NCBI GenBank assembly: GCA_019828595.1
Contig: JAHQRK010000018.1
Coordinates: forward strand, 1,426,001 to 1,490,000
DNA length: 64,000 bases
Direction: 5' to 3'
Origin: Aphanomyces cochlioides
Lineage: Eukaryota; Oomycota; Saprolegniomycetes; Saprolegniales; Verrucalvaceae
Below the pieces are notes generated by a model, which had not been told where the DNA came from, did not search any database, and saw nothing but the letters and a program-made list of their open reading frames with translations. Of this stretch, positions 54,956 to 64,000 are shown piece after piece (positions within the stretch are counted from its first letter, which is position 1; the number at the start of each line of letters is the position of its first letter). Both the position numbers and the translations under genes were made by a program.

Positions 54956-55774
54956 CTAGACGATCTCCTCATCAATAGAATCTTGTGAACGATTCTTTGT
55001 CGCTTGTACACGCTCTTTCAGTGCCGTCAAGGCTAAACGACGCTTGATGGCAAAGTATTCGGCAGCTGTGGCATCATTGCAGTCTCGAAACAATTCCAGT
55101 TCTTGCTGGGATCTTGCTAACTCAATTTGTTGGTCCATGTGTCTCTGGGCCAGTTCGTTCTGTTGTTGTATAAGATCATTGCGACGTTTGGCCTCAACAA
55201 GCATACTTAATTTTGTGTCATCGGTCTTTTTGTCGATAAGAGCGGCGTCTTTTGCTGCCTTGCTGCCTCGTGGACGCGACTGAGTTACATCATCAAACTC
55301 ATCGTCTGCATTTGGTGCTCGTTGGCGCTTTACAGGCTTTCCAGACTCTTGAGCCAACATAGATTCGAATTTGGGTACGTGATCTTTGAGATATGTCCAA
55401 ACCTCCAAGTACTCAAAGCTTTTGTTTGAGGAGTCAGCATTCTTGTACATCGCCAGAGCATCTCTTTCATAATCTTCTACCACGTATCCTGACTTTTCCA
55501 CTGAAATAGAGGTGTTCTACACACCGATAAATTTGTTGACATCAGCTTGAGCAGTCTTCAACCTGTTAATGAGGCTGCAGTCACTTTGAACAACGAAAGG
55601 TCCACGCTCATTTTTATCTTGATCCTCCCATAGCTTCTTGAAAGCTCTCCCAACACGGCCAAAGAACACAGCACTTGACTGATTGTTTCCCACGACGGCA
55701 TCATGGCTGACGTGGACCCAAGCGCGCGCCAAGCGAAGATTCTCTTCAGGACTCCACGCAACTCCTTTCGCCAC
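54956..55774 (-). pseudogene. Harbinger Myb/NAM-like accessory protein
   Basis: The N-terminal part (55774-55517) begins AKGVAWSPEENLRLARAWVH, a Myb/SANT-like start, and reads NQSSAVFFGRVGRAFKKLWE. A second frame (55501-54956) has EKSGYVVEDYERDALAMYKN, FEYLEVWTYLKDHVPKFE, a nuclear-localisation-like KPVKRQR and a long coiled coil ending DSIDEEIV. The 5' frame has no ATG at a good position, only a GTG, and the join near 55500-55520 needs a 24-nt intron or a shift. The copy may be defective. The C-terminal part resembles the NAM-associated domain of such proteins. Confidence 0.6.
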
Positions 55775-55997
55775 CCCTCACTCGATCTCAAACGTCAGTG
55801 ATCACAAAACGGATATGCTGTATTAACCCGATAGCTGCGAGCTTGGCTTCTGAGCCAAACTGCGTCGTTTTGGCTCAAAATCGACCAAAGCCAAAGTTTG
55901 GATAGCTTTGGATCGTGCGGTGGGGCAAATTTCTGAGCCAAAACTGGTTTAAACATGTTTTGGCTTTGCTTTGGCTCACGCGTTGGAGATGCTCTAA

Positions 55998-56619
55998 GGT
56001 TAGTACAGTTTAAATGGTATATGCACCCTCCCATCAGGATTTATCCTCCTGTAACACACTTTCCAGTTGGTTGTCTAAAACAGCTGAGGTACAAAAGCGA
56101 GCATAATGAGCCCTTAATTTGACCATAATTTGCTCTCTCATCATGGCCGCAACGCCAGCGATTCTACAAACTGAACAGTTGTGTGTGTGTCTTGTTGTAG
56201 CACGGATTCGTTAAGTGGCTGATTCAGTGGGTCAAACAGCGGGCGGGGAAATCATCCGCACGGTCTTGAGTAAGCCAATTATTTTCTCCCCTGTAAAATA
56301 TCGCCCAAACCATGAAATTACAAGCGTCACTGTCGGAATGATTCCTGGAACACCATCATGAACTGGGCAGGTAAAATCTGTTTCTCCTCTCCGATCGAAT
56401 GGACGATAAATAGACTGCGTCGTCTATACGAAGAGCTCCTTCGCGCACTTTCTCGATCAACTTGGCACGAAATTTCTGTGAGCAGACAGCCCAGCCGTCC
56501 TTTCTAATTCTGCATTTTGACTTTTTTTCATCTTTTTTTCAATTTTCATGAAAATTGCCAAAATTTTGACAGTTTTTGATACGAATTTCAAGCAGTAAAA
56601 AATTGCGATTTGCCAAAAA
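55998..56619. other. Intergenic
   Basis: No supported gene; a (GT)n stretch occurs near 56180. Confidence 0.4.
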
Positions 56620-56621
56620 TA

Positions 56622-57034
56622 CAGTAAAACCCTGAGTTAGTCACACCTTTCTAATTTTATATTGTATATAAATTGATACTTTATATCAAATAAAAATTGA
56701 AAGGTGAAAGAATAAGTGGTGGCACGCTAACTTTGAATCTCAATGCATCGCCAACGTATCAGTCTCGCCGACAAGCTCAAGATCAAAGAAGAGCAATTGG
56801 CCCAAGCAGCGTGGCAAGAGGTCACTGAGTCAACAATTTCGAATTGTCGGCGCCATACAGCAATCCTCGATGAAGAACTGTATGAATTGGATAACTCGAT
56901 CAATGCAATTGAGCTTTAAATTTGCCAGGTTTAATGACATGAATGATAACATGACGTAACCTTATAGTCTTATACCTTTACAAATTTATAAACTATACTC
57001 TGAAAATTGATGTGACTATCTCGGGGTTTTACTG
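56622..57034 (+). mobile_element. 413-bp Tigger/pogo-derived MITE carrying a transposase tail
   Basis: CAGTAAAACCC(T/C)GAG(T/A)TAGTCACA forms the TIRs, flanked by TA (56620-56621, 57035-57036). Inside, 56743-56919 encodes a 58-residue frame with LAQAAWQEVTESTISNCRR, then HTAIL. This is the usual C-terminal end of Tigger/CENP-B-type transposases. It is therefore an internal-deletion derivative that kept its last coding part. Confidence 0.75.
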
Positions 57035-57138
57035 TATATCACTTTTTGGACAGTGCGAATGGATTGTGATCCAATTTGTCAGCAAAAACTGCACAAAACT
57101 TGATATTTTTATCCTGAGCTTTGAGCGTGCCACGTCAT

Positions 57139-59088
57139 TTATAAGGGCTTGGACGTGACGTAGGTTGTGTTATTTGTCTTGTGGTATTGCTTCAAATCGT
57201 CAACCTGAGGGCCTTCCCATGCTTTGTATTCTTCGTTGGTCAAGATATAATTCATTTCTTGAAACTTTTCCAAGTTTCCAACAGCTTCATACGCCCTCGA
57301 GGCGAGCTTGACCATGAATCGTTTCGGCCTAAACTCCTCGATCTTGCTCAAACGAACCTGCAAGCCTTCAAACAACTGGATCACAAGTTCAGGTTCCTTT
57401 TCACGCCAGGCTAAATACATGCCGAGCTCAGTAACACGATAGCCTACGCTGGAAATGAGCACGGAGGTTTCAGTTGAACAGTCTTCTCACCAAGATTGAG
57501 CGAGGAATTGTCGATCATGGCCTTGACAGTTGCAAGAGCCTCAGCGGATTTCCCCATGTCGTAGAGCCATCGAACAATGTATGAAATGGCAACGTACGTG
57601 AGCGAATTGCATTCCTCAAATGTAAACTCAAGTAATTCCATGAGCTTTTGGTATTCCAATCGTGTGTTGACATATTCACATGACGCATATTGCTTGTAGC
57701 CCCAGACAATCATACTGGAGACACGCGTGTCCGTCCATCCTTGTGTCACGGCGCTGTATTTGTCGAAGAGTTCTGCGATCTGACGTGGCTTCCTTTTTTG
57801 TTTGGCCCAACCATCGTAGAGCTGATGGCAAGTTGCTGCGGATAGAGGACCCAATTTGTGCTCTTGCATGAGCTCTAAAAGTTGAATCGAAGTGTCCACA
57901 TCAGAACGAGCCAACCGAACAAGCATGTCCTTGGCAATTCGGGACTGGAACTGATACGTCGCCGATGGCAAATGGATCAAATCGTCAAAAAGCTGGAGGC
58001 TTTCGTCATATCTCTTCTTTTTCCATAATTGCTGTAGAGCAATTTCAAAATAAAACTCGATGGAGCCTGCTTTCAGAGCACCATAATGCTTGCTCGACAT
58101 CCAAAGCTGCATGGAGCGTCGAACTGCATGACGCGAACCTGTTTTGGCTGCGACGAGTAGAATTTTGTTGAGAATAGTTACTGTGATGGGGTATCCCTTG
58201 GCTGCAGCAGCTTCTGCCAACGAAAGCACCTCCTCCGGCGTGCAATTCTCAGTATCTTGAAGAGCAGTAGCAAGCACGTGAAAATAACTTGTGCCTTCCA
58301 GCGGCAAACGAGTGGATTCCATCACTTGCTTTGAAACTGCCCAGTTCTTTGTGTGGCTACATGCTGTCAATACTGCATTGAGAATTGGAACCGAGAGGTT
58401 GACTTTGGCTTCATGCCTAACCGCATTAAACAAAATTGATTCAGCAATGATCCCACCATTTCGAAAAAGCATCAATAACTTGATCGTGGCACAGCAACTT
58501 ATTGAGTGCCAAGACGTAATGGAGCCGCATTGGATTTGACAGGCGGAGTTGAGCCTGCTCGGCGGATTCAAACAGAGACACAATAGCGTCAATGTTGCCA
58601 AGTGCCGTGTGAGCTTGCATGACATGAAGGTAGGCATGGGGTGTCCAAGCTTGCAGTGGTAATTCATTGAACGTGATGGTTGCATTTTCATAGTCTTTTT
58701 GATCGACAAAGGTCTTCAAACTCTCTACCCGTTGAAGTCGATACGCCTTTTGGACGTCCTCCTTTGTTGTTTTTGGTTTAGATGGATTTTTTTCGTGAAG
58801 CATGCGTTTTGACTTGAGTTTACGCTCACGCGGCACCACGACTAGCCGTCTTGGTACTGTATACTCAACTGGAGGGGTTTCTCGGTGGCCTTTCAAGGTC
58901 ATTTGGTCAAAAGCTGTGTTCAAGCTGCTTACGTCTTCAAGTCCAAGCTCTTCTTCTCCATCTAGACTTGCAACGACTCGGAGTTTCCTTTTGACTAGTT
59001 GGACAGTGCAAAATCGTTTCCAAGAGTCTTCAAGAACCAGCGATCGGATGGCGCCAATGCCATGGCGGCTGGTGCTCCGAATCATCAT
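57139..59088 (-). CDS. Pentatricopeptide/TPR-type helical-repeat protein, probably mitochondrial
   Basis: Three exons (59088-58457, 58416-57491, 57443-57139; introns 40 and 47 nt) give 620 residues. The apparent frameshift at 58440-58460 disappears when the 40-nt intron is removed. The N-terminus MMIRSTSRHGIGAIRSLVL is Arg/Ser-rich without acids, a likely mitochondrial presequence. From about residue 130 it contains 35-residue helical pairs such as WTPHAYLHVMQAHTALGNID, SVPILNAVLTACSHTKNWAV and AATCHQLYDGWAKQKRKPRQ. PPR proteins bind organellar RNA and act in its processing or translation. It is divergent from a second PPR-like gene 201 bp away. The RNA target cannot be predicted. Confidence 0.75.
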
Positions 59089-59289
59089 GGCACCACTTCC
59101 TGGAATATCAAAGATTAAGTTTTATTCGCTATAATTAAGTAAAAATTACCAATTAATTGAGTTTGTTAGTGGCATATCCAATCAAATAATTATATTTCAA
59201 TTTATTTGACCAATTGTTTATTAAAAAGATAATATTTCGTCCAATCGGAATATCCTCCACTGATATGGACGACAAAACTCAAGAGTGCC
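59089..59289. promoter_or_regulatory. Divergent promoter between two PPR-type genes
   Basis: 201 bp, AT-rich. It contains ACCAATTAATTG, ATCCAATCAAATAATT and GTCCAATCGGAA, three CCAAT-type motifs, between the two start codons. The promoter role is inferred from position. Confidence 0.4.
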
Positions 59290-60141
59290 ATGCATCAAGC
59301 ACTTCGAAGTGCAGTCCAGCGCGCCACGGCGTCCAGGAAGCGATTCTATCACCATTCCAAGTCCTTGATGATAACTCATTCACCAGAGCGTATGGTTGCA
59401 TCTCTCAGCGAGAGTTCCATCAATGCATTGCTGGACAAATCGATCACATCGAAAAAGCGGTTGGAATTGGTCGAGACGTACTTTGCTCAACGGCCACAAA
59501 GTGTGGATGAGCAGGACAAGGAAGCCATTTCTATCATGCTCAACGATCTCTTGCTGTCTCGGGATATGGCAAGTGCTCTTGCCATGATTGAACTGATGAA
59601 GAAACACAACGTGACTGCCCCAAAACATGTTGTGATGGTGTTCGCACGCATGTTTGCTCGGTTGATGGCAGAAGACAAGACATCAAAAAGCCTGTCTGAC
59701 CAGCTGAAGTGGTATCTCGGGCACCAAAGCGTCTTCGGCAATACGGAGCTTCCAGTTGATGAAATGTTTGTTGAGTTGGTGACGCGAGGACATTTTGACG
59801 TGGCAATTGAATTGTGGCAAGTCTGCATGGAGCCCAACGCTGACCTTAAAGTGGCGCACCTCGCAAGTGTCAATGTCTTGCTGAATGAACTCAATCGATT
59901 CCAACAATATGGCAAAGTGATCGACCTATTCTTTGGACCGCACAAAGACCTGCTCATTGCCAATCAAAGAGCCGTCATAAGTATTATGGAGGCACTCGCT
60001 CGGCGAAGAGACTACGATCAAGTACAGTCACTTCATTCTTTGCTCAAAGAAAAAGGTCGGGTCCCCAACAACTCGAAAATGTACACGATTTACAGCGTGT
60101 ACCTTCAGAAAGCCCAAGATGGTGTTCATTCTGAAGAATAA
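59290..60141 (+). CDS. PPR-like mitochondrial protein
   Basis: An intronless frame of 283 residues. The N-terminus MHQALRSAVQRATASRKRFY is basic and suggests mitochondrial import. Helical pairs follow: AISIMLNDLLLSRDMASALA, FVELVTRGHFDVAIELW, SVNVLLNELNRFQQYGKVID and IMEALARRRDYDQVQSLH, the last with the typical PPR turn GRVPNNSKMY. It is smaller than most PPR proteins and may function with a partner; the divergent neighbour is also of this class. The ATG at 59290 is the first in the frame. Confidence 0.7.
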   Translation: MHQALRSAVQRATASRKRFYHHSKSLMITHSPERMVASLSESSINALLDKSITSKKRLELVETYFAQRPQSVDEQDKEAISIMLNDLLLSRDMASALAMIELMKKHNVTAPKHVVMVFARMFARLMAEDKTSKSLSDQLKWYLGHQSVFGNTELPVDEMFVELVTRGHFDVAIELWQVCMEPNADLKVAHLASVNVLLNELNRFQQYGKVIDLFFGPHKDLLIANQRAVISIMEALARRRDYDQVQSLHSLLKEKGRVPNNSKMYTIYSVYLQKAQDGVHSEE

Positions 60142-60346
60142 GAAGAGTAGATCATCAATTAAAAATGTAAACCAACGCAAAAGATAAAAAAGTACTGTCT
60201 TTAAAAGATGACATCGAACGAGGTCGAAAGAGTTTGCCATCGACTCTCCCACTAGTGTTGAAGTTGCTGCATGTCTTAGTGTAGTGCTGCCTTTGAAACT
60301 TGGAAAAAAATCCTTCTTGATTTCATGAAGCTGTCATGAAAGGAAA

Positions 60347-63300
60347 TCAATGCGAAGATGCGCCCTCTAAATGTTCATCGCGGTGATCTTTTTGAAGTAT
60401 TCTAGGAAATTTGTATTATATTGTGAATGAAGTGAAATTGTACCGATAGAGGCATCGCAATTGAAACTCAGGAATTGAGGTCACTCGTGAAGAATCTATA
60501 TTCTCCCATCTAAACAAGCTGCATCAAGATTATATACTTTTTAGAAACGTACGGTAATTGAAAAAAATCTGCGAGCGGAATCTAGGGCAGTTAGTTTCAA
60601 ATAGGTTTAAGTCGATACTCTTTCAAGCAAGTATTTTACACTCATAGGGTTGATAGCTCTTGTAGATGTTATCAACAACTCCAGTGGACTGTCGTCATCA
60701 GGAAGAATTAGTTCTTGAACGCTCTACATTGATTTGTCATGCACGGACTTCTTTGGAAATACCTCGCTAGAACGACAAATATTTTGAATAATCGATGCAG
60801 TTGCGTCAAGAGAATTGCTGACAAGAGCCACCACAGGAATTGAAAAAACGTAAACCGAAGCTGTAAACGACTGGAAATGTTTCTCTAGTATGATAGTCTC
60901 CTCATACGAGGTAACATGATAATTTTCTACGAAAGTGAATATACATTTAAACGACACCTACCCAGTACAACCCATAGCTTTGGTACATTTGATTAGATAC
61001 ATACAGTGCACTCTCTTTGGAGCCTACCTTTTGAAACTAGCTACGATAAGAGTAGGAAGAAAATAGGTGGCTTACCTGGTGCTGAAGTTGGGCCAGCTGA
61101 AATGCCATGCACTTTGTCGATTGCTCATCTGAAGTCATAGTTCAATTGGAAAGGTGTAAATGGTTTACCCAGAAACTTCTCATTTTGAAAAATACAAAGA
61201 CCAACTTGCGTGCCCACGATAAGAGTTAACGGATTATCAAGTTCGCGAGCATGAATGCTGAATATTTCGTCAGCACAAAGCAGGGTTTCAAGCGCTTCCT
61301 GTAGAATTCTTAGTTATGCAAGTCCAAACAAGAAGACTACATCAAGAGGCATATCCACATTACTGAATATATTGAACGGTGTTCTGGCGCTGAATTCATC
61401 GTCTGGGGTTACAGCCACTGGTACAGCAGACTCCTGCAAGACATTTTGAGACAAAGAGAAAACATTTTCTATACTTGTTTGGGCGTCCTTTTAGCTATAA
61501 TGGTACGAAGTCTTTTTGTGTTCGCGTTTCCAAGGATTTTTTCTGTCCTCGACGATGATAGGCATGTCTGAACTAAGGCAGCACATTCTTCATGACCACG
61601 GAAATGAAGAACATCAAGCATCAGCCTACAGGAGTATTCAAAGTCATAGAGCCTCATAAATTTATAAGAACCGCAAAGTGTGCACAAATGAGAGATCACG
61701 AATATCTCGAGCAAGCTGACACATTTCTTCTCGATCCAAAGTTCGCTTTTTCTGCTTCAAAGTCTACAAACTTTGATATCTCTTGTACGATTGACAAGCA
61801 ATACCATGTATCGTCCTTGCAATTTTGATCGCAATGACCCCAGTGAAATGCTTTTCAACTGGCATTCGGAATTTGAAGCACAGATGAGAAGGAGTCGTCT
61901 CGTTGACAAGCCCCAAATTAATGGTTTTGCCGTCTCAGTTATAACCTTTTCCAAGTGTAGACAATCTTCTTGGGTGATCGATTCACGTGAAGAATCTAAT
62001 TCTGTCCTCTGCGTAGGATTGTGTTTTTCAAGAAAATGCAATTGTTTCCTTAGCCTTTTTGTAGTGGGCATATCGCCATCACATTGTCGTTTTGGGGAAT
62101 TCGTTGTGGCCCCAATAATAGCACAATCTGATTTTGCCTCCGACATGTCATCAGTGGGTACTTGAGAGGAAGGTCTTTCAATATTTGCTTGCGGTGTACT
62201 CTCATTTTCTTCGATATCCTGCTTACATTTTAGAGACATATAAGCTTTATTCGAACCTTAAACAGAACGTCATTGTATGTTGAGAATGATCGAGTCCATA
62301 GTAATGGGAGCAAAATTGCCACAGCAGATGGCGATATTCTTGGGCAAACGTTTGAATGACTTACGGCAGATAACCATACATTTGTTGTAGCTTCATGGAA
62401 ATATTCATGCAAACCGTCAAGGAAAGCATTCTTCGTGCTTGCTATTAATGGAAGTTGTTGAATGTGGAGTGCATGTTGAGTGTCAAGCAGTGGGAACAAA
62501 GCGTCGTCCATATTTGCTGCCGAAAGAAGTATTGGATGATCTAGGCAAACAACTCAACAAAATCGTAGATTCTACCTTTACCGAAGATTGATGAAGGATT
62601 TGGTGTGTTCTGGCACATGATCTGGCATTCCAAAGAAGCTCTCGTAAATATTCTGGTGTGACATTCGTTAGATATGGGCAGAGCTGTCTCCCAGCAGGAT
62701 AAATTATTGTCAATGGTCAGTCGTTGGATTGTAATCTTCGTTATGGGCGAAAGTTGTCGTAATGAGTTCTGCAGAATGATCTTATCTTCGTATTGATAGT
62801 ACCTTGCTGAATCGTGCGCTTCAAAGAGGAAAGGAACAGGGGGGAGGTCATTAATATCGTCGAATTCACAAACTTCCATAAAATCTGGTGTCAATAGAAT
62901 CGTGTCGTTGATTTTGCCAATATTTGGAAGTTGCCAAGCCCCATCAAATGTATTGAGCGCCTCAATCCTGACGATATCGTTGGTCTCTTGAGAATCATCT
63001 ACATACTTATTTGCGGGATCAAGATTTGACTCATTACTATTGACCAAATTCTCAACAACATTGATTGAAGGGACGAAGACATCTGAGTCAATTAGTTCAT
63101 GACGCCTCGGACAGTCAGCCATATCACTAATACATAATCAAATAATTCAGGAGCACAATTACTGACCGAGACATCAAAATTCTAGGGAATCTTTGAGCAT
63201 AGTCGTTATAAATGTTCCTCGAAATGTTTAAGCAATCGAGAGAAAGCAAACTCGTCTGATGCTGAGTTGACCAGTCTTCCAACTTGCAGGGAATATACTT

Positions 63301-63684
63301 GATTTGAGCTGTTAGTGCGGGAATTTCAAAAGTAAGTTTGGTTCTGGTGGGTTGATCAGCATGAGCATTATCAACAAGACTCTCGTCTGAAACATCCATT
63401 GCAAAGAAATCCATCATCATATCTCCACGAGGAAGCCCCGGAGGTTTCATTGCGCTATCTTGAAAAATTTCTTTGGTTGTTCTTTGTATTGTCGACTCTA
63501 AATTCGTCTCAATGTTTGTGTCAACTACAGCAATCTTCAATGCATTCAATTGTGTGATGAGAGCTTTTCTTTTCATTCGAGCTTCATCTTCATAACCTAC
63601 ACCAAGTATGCCAGCGTGAATCATCGCAGTGCTCAAATATGGATTCTTACGTTTCCAGGATGCTATGTTCGTCTTGAAGAACAT
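60347..63684 (-). CDS. 16-exon protein, possible XPF/SHOC1(ZIP2)-like meiotic factor
   Basis: Exons 63684-63651, 63596-63167, 63126-62582, 62540-62257, 62218-61805, 61763-61672, 61625-61475, 61433-61341, 61298-61169, 61128-61076, 61036-60958, 60926-60728, 60688-60619, 60581-60553, 60518-60444, 60401-60347 sum to 2733 nt, or 910 residues, in phase throughout (introns 31-54 nt). The N-terminal 450 residues are acidic and not recognised. The C-terminal third reads like a degenerate XPF-type nuclease fold: PLTLIVGTQVGLCIF strand-turn-strand, VENYHVTSYEETII, then a helix-hairpin-helix-like end INPMSVKYLLERIPLADFFQ. No ERKxxxD catalytic motif is present. SHOC1/ZIP2 crossover proteins have this inactive XPF plan. 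The structure is solid; the family is a suggestion only. Confidence 0.7.
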
Positions 63685-63839
63685 CACGCACAATGTCTTC
63701 TTGTGTCAGTCCTTTCCCCTTTCCTATCTTCGCGCCTTTTCTCCTTGAACAGAAATGCAAAGATGACAATCCATTGTCAATTATCCGGAACCTTATCCGG
63801 ATTTAAAATCCTTCTTGCAAACATGGTCTTTTGGACAAC
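63685..63839. promoter_or_regulatory. 155-bp divergent promoter with two TTATCCGGA boxes
   Basis: TTATCCGGAACC followed by TTATCCGGATTT (63781-63804) lies between the starts of the 16-exon gene and the gene at 63840. It shows the same core as the divergent promoter at 8098-8130. Confidence 0.45.
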
Positions 63840-64000
63840 ATGTCAAGATCCCGTCAACTGCTTGTCTTCCGTCACTTGTGGGGGATTGAGCCCTCGCCAA
63901 GTTTAGAGAAGAACCTTGCGCTGATTGGAGAGCTCAAGAATCTGGGCTACAGTGGGGTGGAAGCGAGTCTCAGCGCGATTCGGGAACATGGAGGGGCGGC
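63840..64000 (+). CDS. Sugar phosphate isomerase/epimerase-like TIM-barrel protein (5' end only)
   Basis: A frame of 53 codons from the ATG at 63840, open at the right edge. It reads LLVFRHLWGIEPSPSLEKNL, then LIGELKNLGYSGVEASLSAI. The first strand followed by a helix and the G-Y-x-G-V-E second strand is the start of xylose-isomerase-like (AP endonuclease 2 family) barrels, where that Glu helps bind metal. Only the first beta-alpha unit is visible, so the substrate cannot be named. Confidence 0.55.
   Translation, partial: MSRSRQLLVFRHLWGIEPSPSLEKNLALIGELKNLGYSGVEASLSAIREHGGA

Larger units (their letters stand above)
54128..55994. mobile_element. PIF/Harbinger transposon 2, internally deleted
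   Basis: 1867 bp with TIRs GAGCATCTCCAACGC and its inverse, flanked by TAA (54125-54127 and 55995-55997). Subterminal AGCCAAAGC/GCTTTGGCT repeats continue inward. It carries a truncated transposase (plus strand) and a Myb/NAM-associated-like gene (minus strand), convergent as in Harbinger-1, but with a different TIR. Confidence 0.82.

Noticed and set aside
58417..58456. Apparent frameshift in the large PPR gene
   Set aside because: A 40-nt GTGGGA...TTAG intron joins the two frames exactly, so no lesion is needed.

Overview
This is eukaryotic nuclear DNA, most likely from an oomycete of the Saprolegniales type (Aphanomyces/Saprolegnia-like). The evidence is a run of tiny GT-AG introns (about 31-59 nt, mostly 40-50) that restore reading frame exactly when removed, oomycete-style domain shuffling (a PH-FYVE-phosphatase fusion), M96-like bZIP proteins, and a Crypton together with pogo, Tc1/mariner and PIF/Harbinger transposons. 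No species name can be read from the sequence. Exon structures were built by hand from both strands. For most genes the summed exon length is an exact multiple of three, which is the main support for the models.

Layout. 1-16.8 kb is gene-dense: a 5' portion of an acylated ankyrin protein, phosphatidylinositol synthase, a TTLL-type tubulin glutamylase, an IPI3/WDR18 WD40 protein, a small secreted Cys-rich protein, two small unknown proteins sharing a divergent promoter, an LRR protein, a SPIRAL1/HN1-like microtubule protein, a 900-residue PH-FYVE-PPEF phosphatase and a FUN14 protein. 17.4-23.0 kb is a tandem repeat of a 1.18-kb unit, with the second copy split by a 2.7-kb pogo element; copy 1 preserves the empty site. 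23.2-30.9 kb holds a CDV3-like protein and a complete 13-exon ATG2 gene.

31.2-37.1 kb is a nested transposon block: a 649-bp miniature element, a Harbinger inserted in another copy of the same family, and a full-length Tc1/mariner element with an intact three-intron transposase. 37.8-43.8 kb carries three paralogous bZIP/M96-like genes (one broken by an 11-bp duplication) and a TMEM53-like hydrolase. 44.7-57.0 kb is mostly mobile DNA: a Crypton tyrosine recombinase, several TIR elements and MITEs, a hairpin array, tRNA-like sequences and a second, internally deleted Harbinger. 57.1-64 kb returns to genes: two divergent mitochondrial PPR-type proteins, a 16-exon gene with a possible XPF/SHOC1-like C-terminus, and the start of a TIM-barrel sugar isomerase-like gene.

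Functional themes: membrane lipid and autophagy biology (PIS, ATG2, FUN14, the FYVE phosphatase) and cilia or microtubules (TTLL, SPIRAL1-like). The host genes are not an operon or pathway cluster. The most unusual items are the FYVE-PPEF fusion, the flipped core inside the tandem repeat, the nested transposons with readable target sites, and the possible -1 frameshift site in the Crypton.
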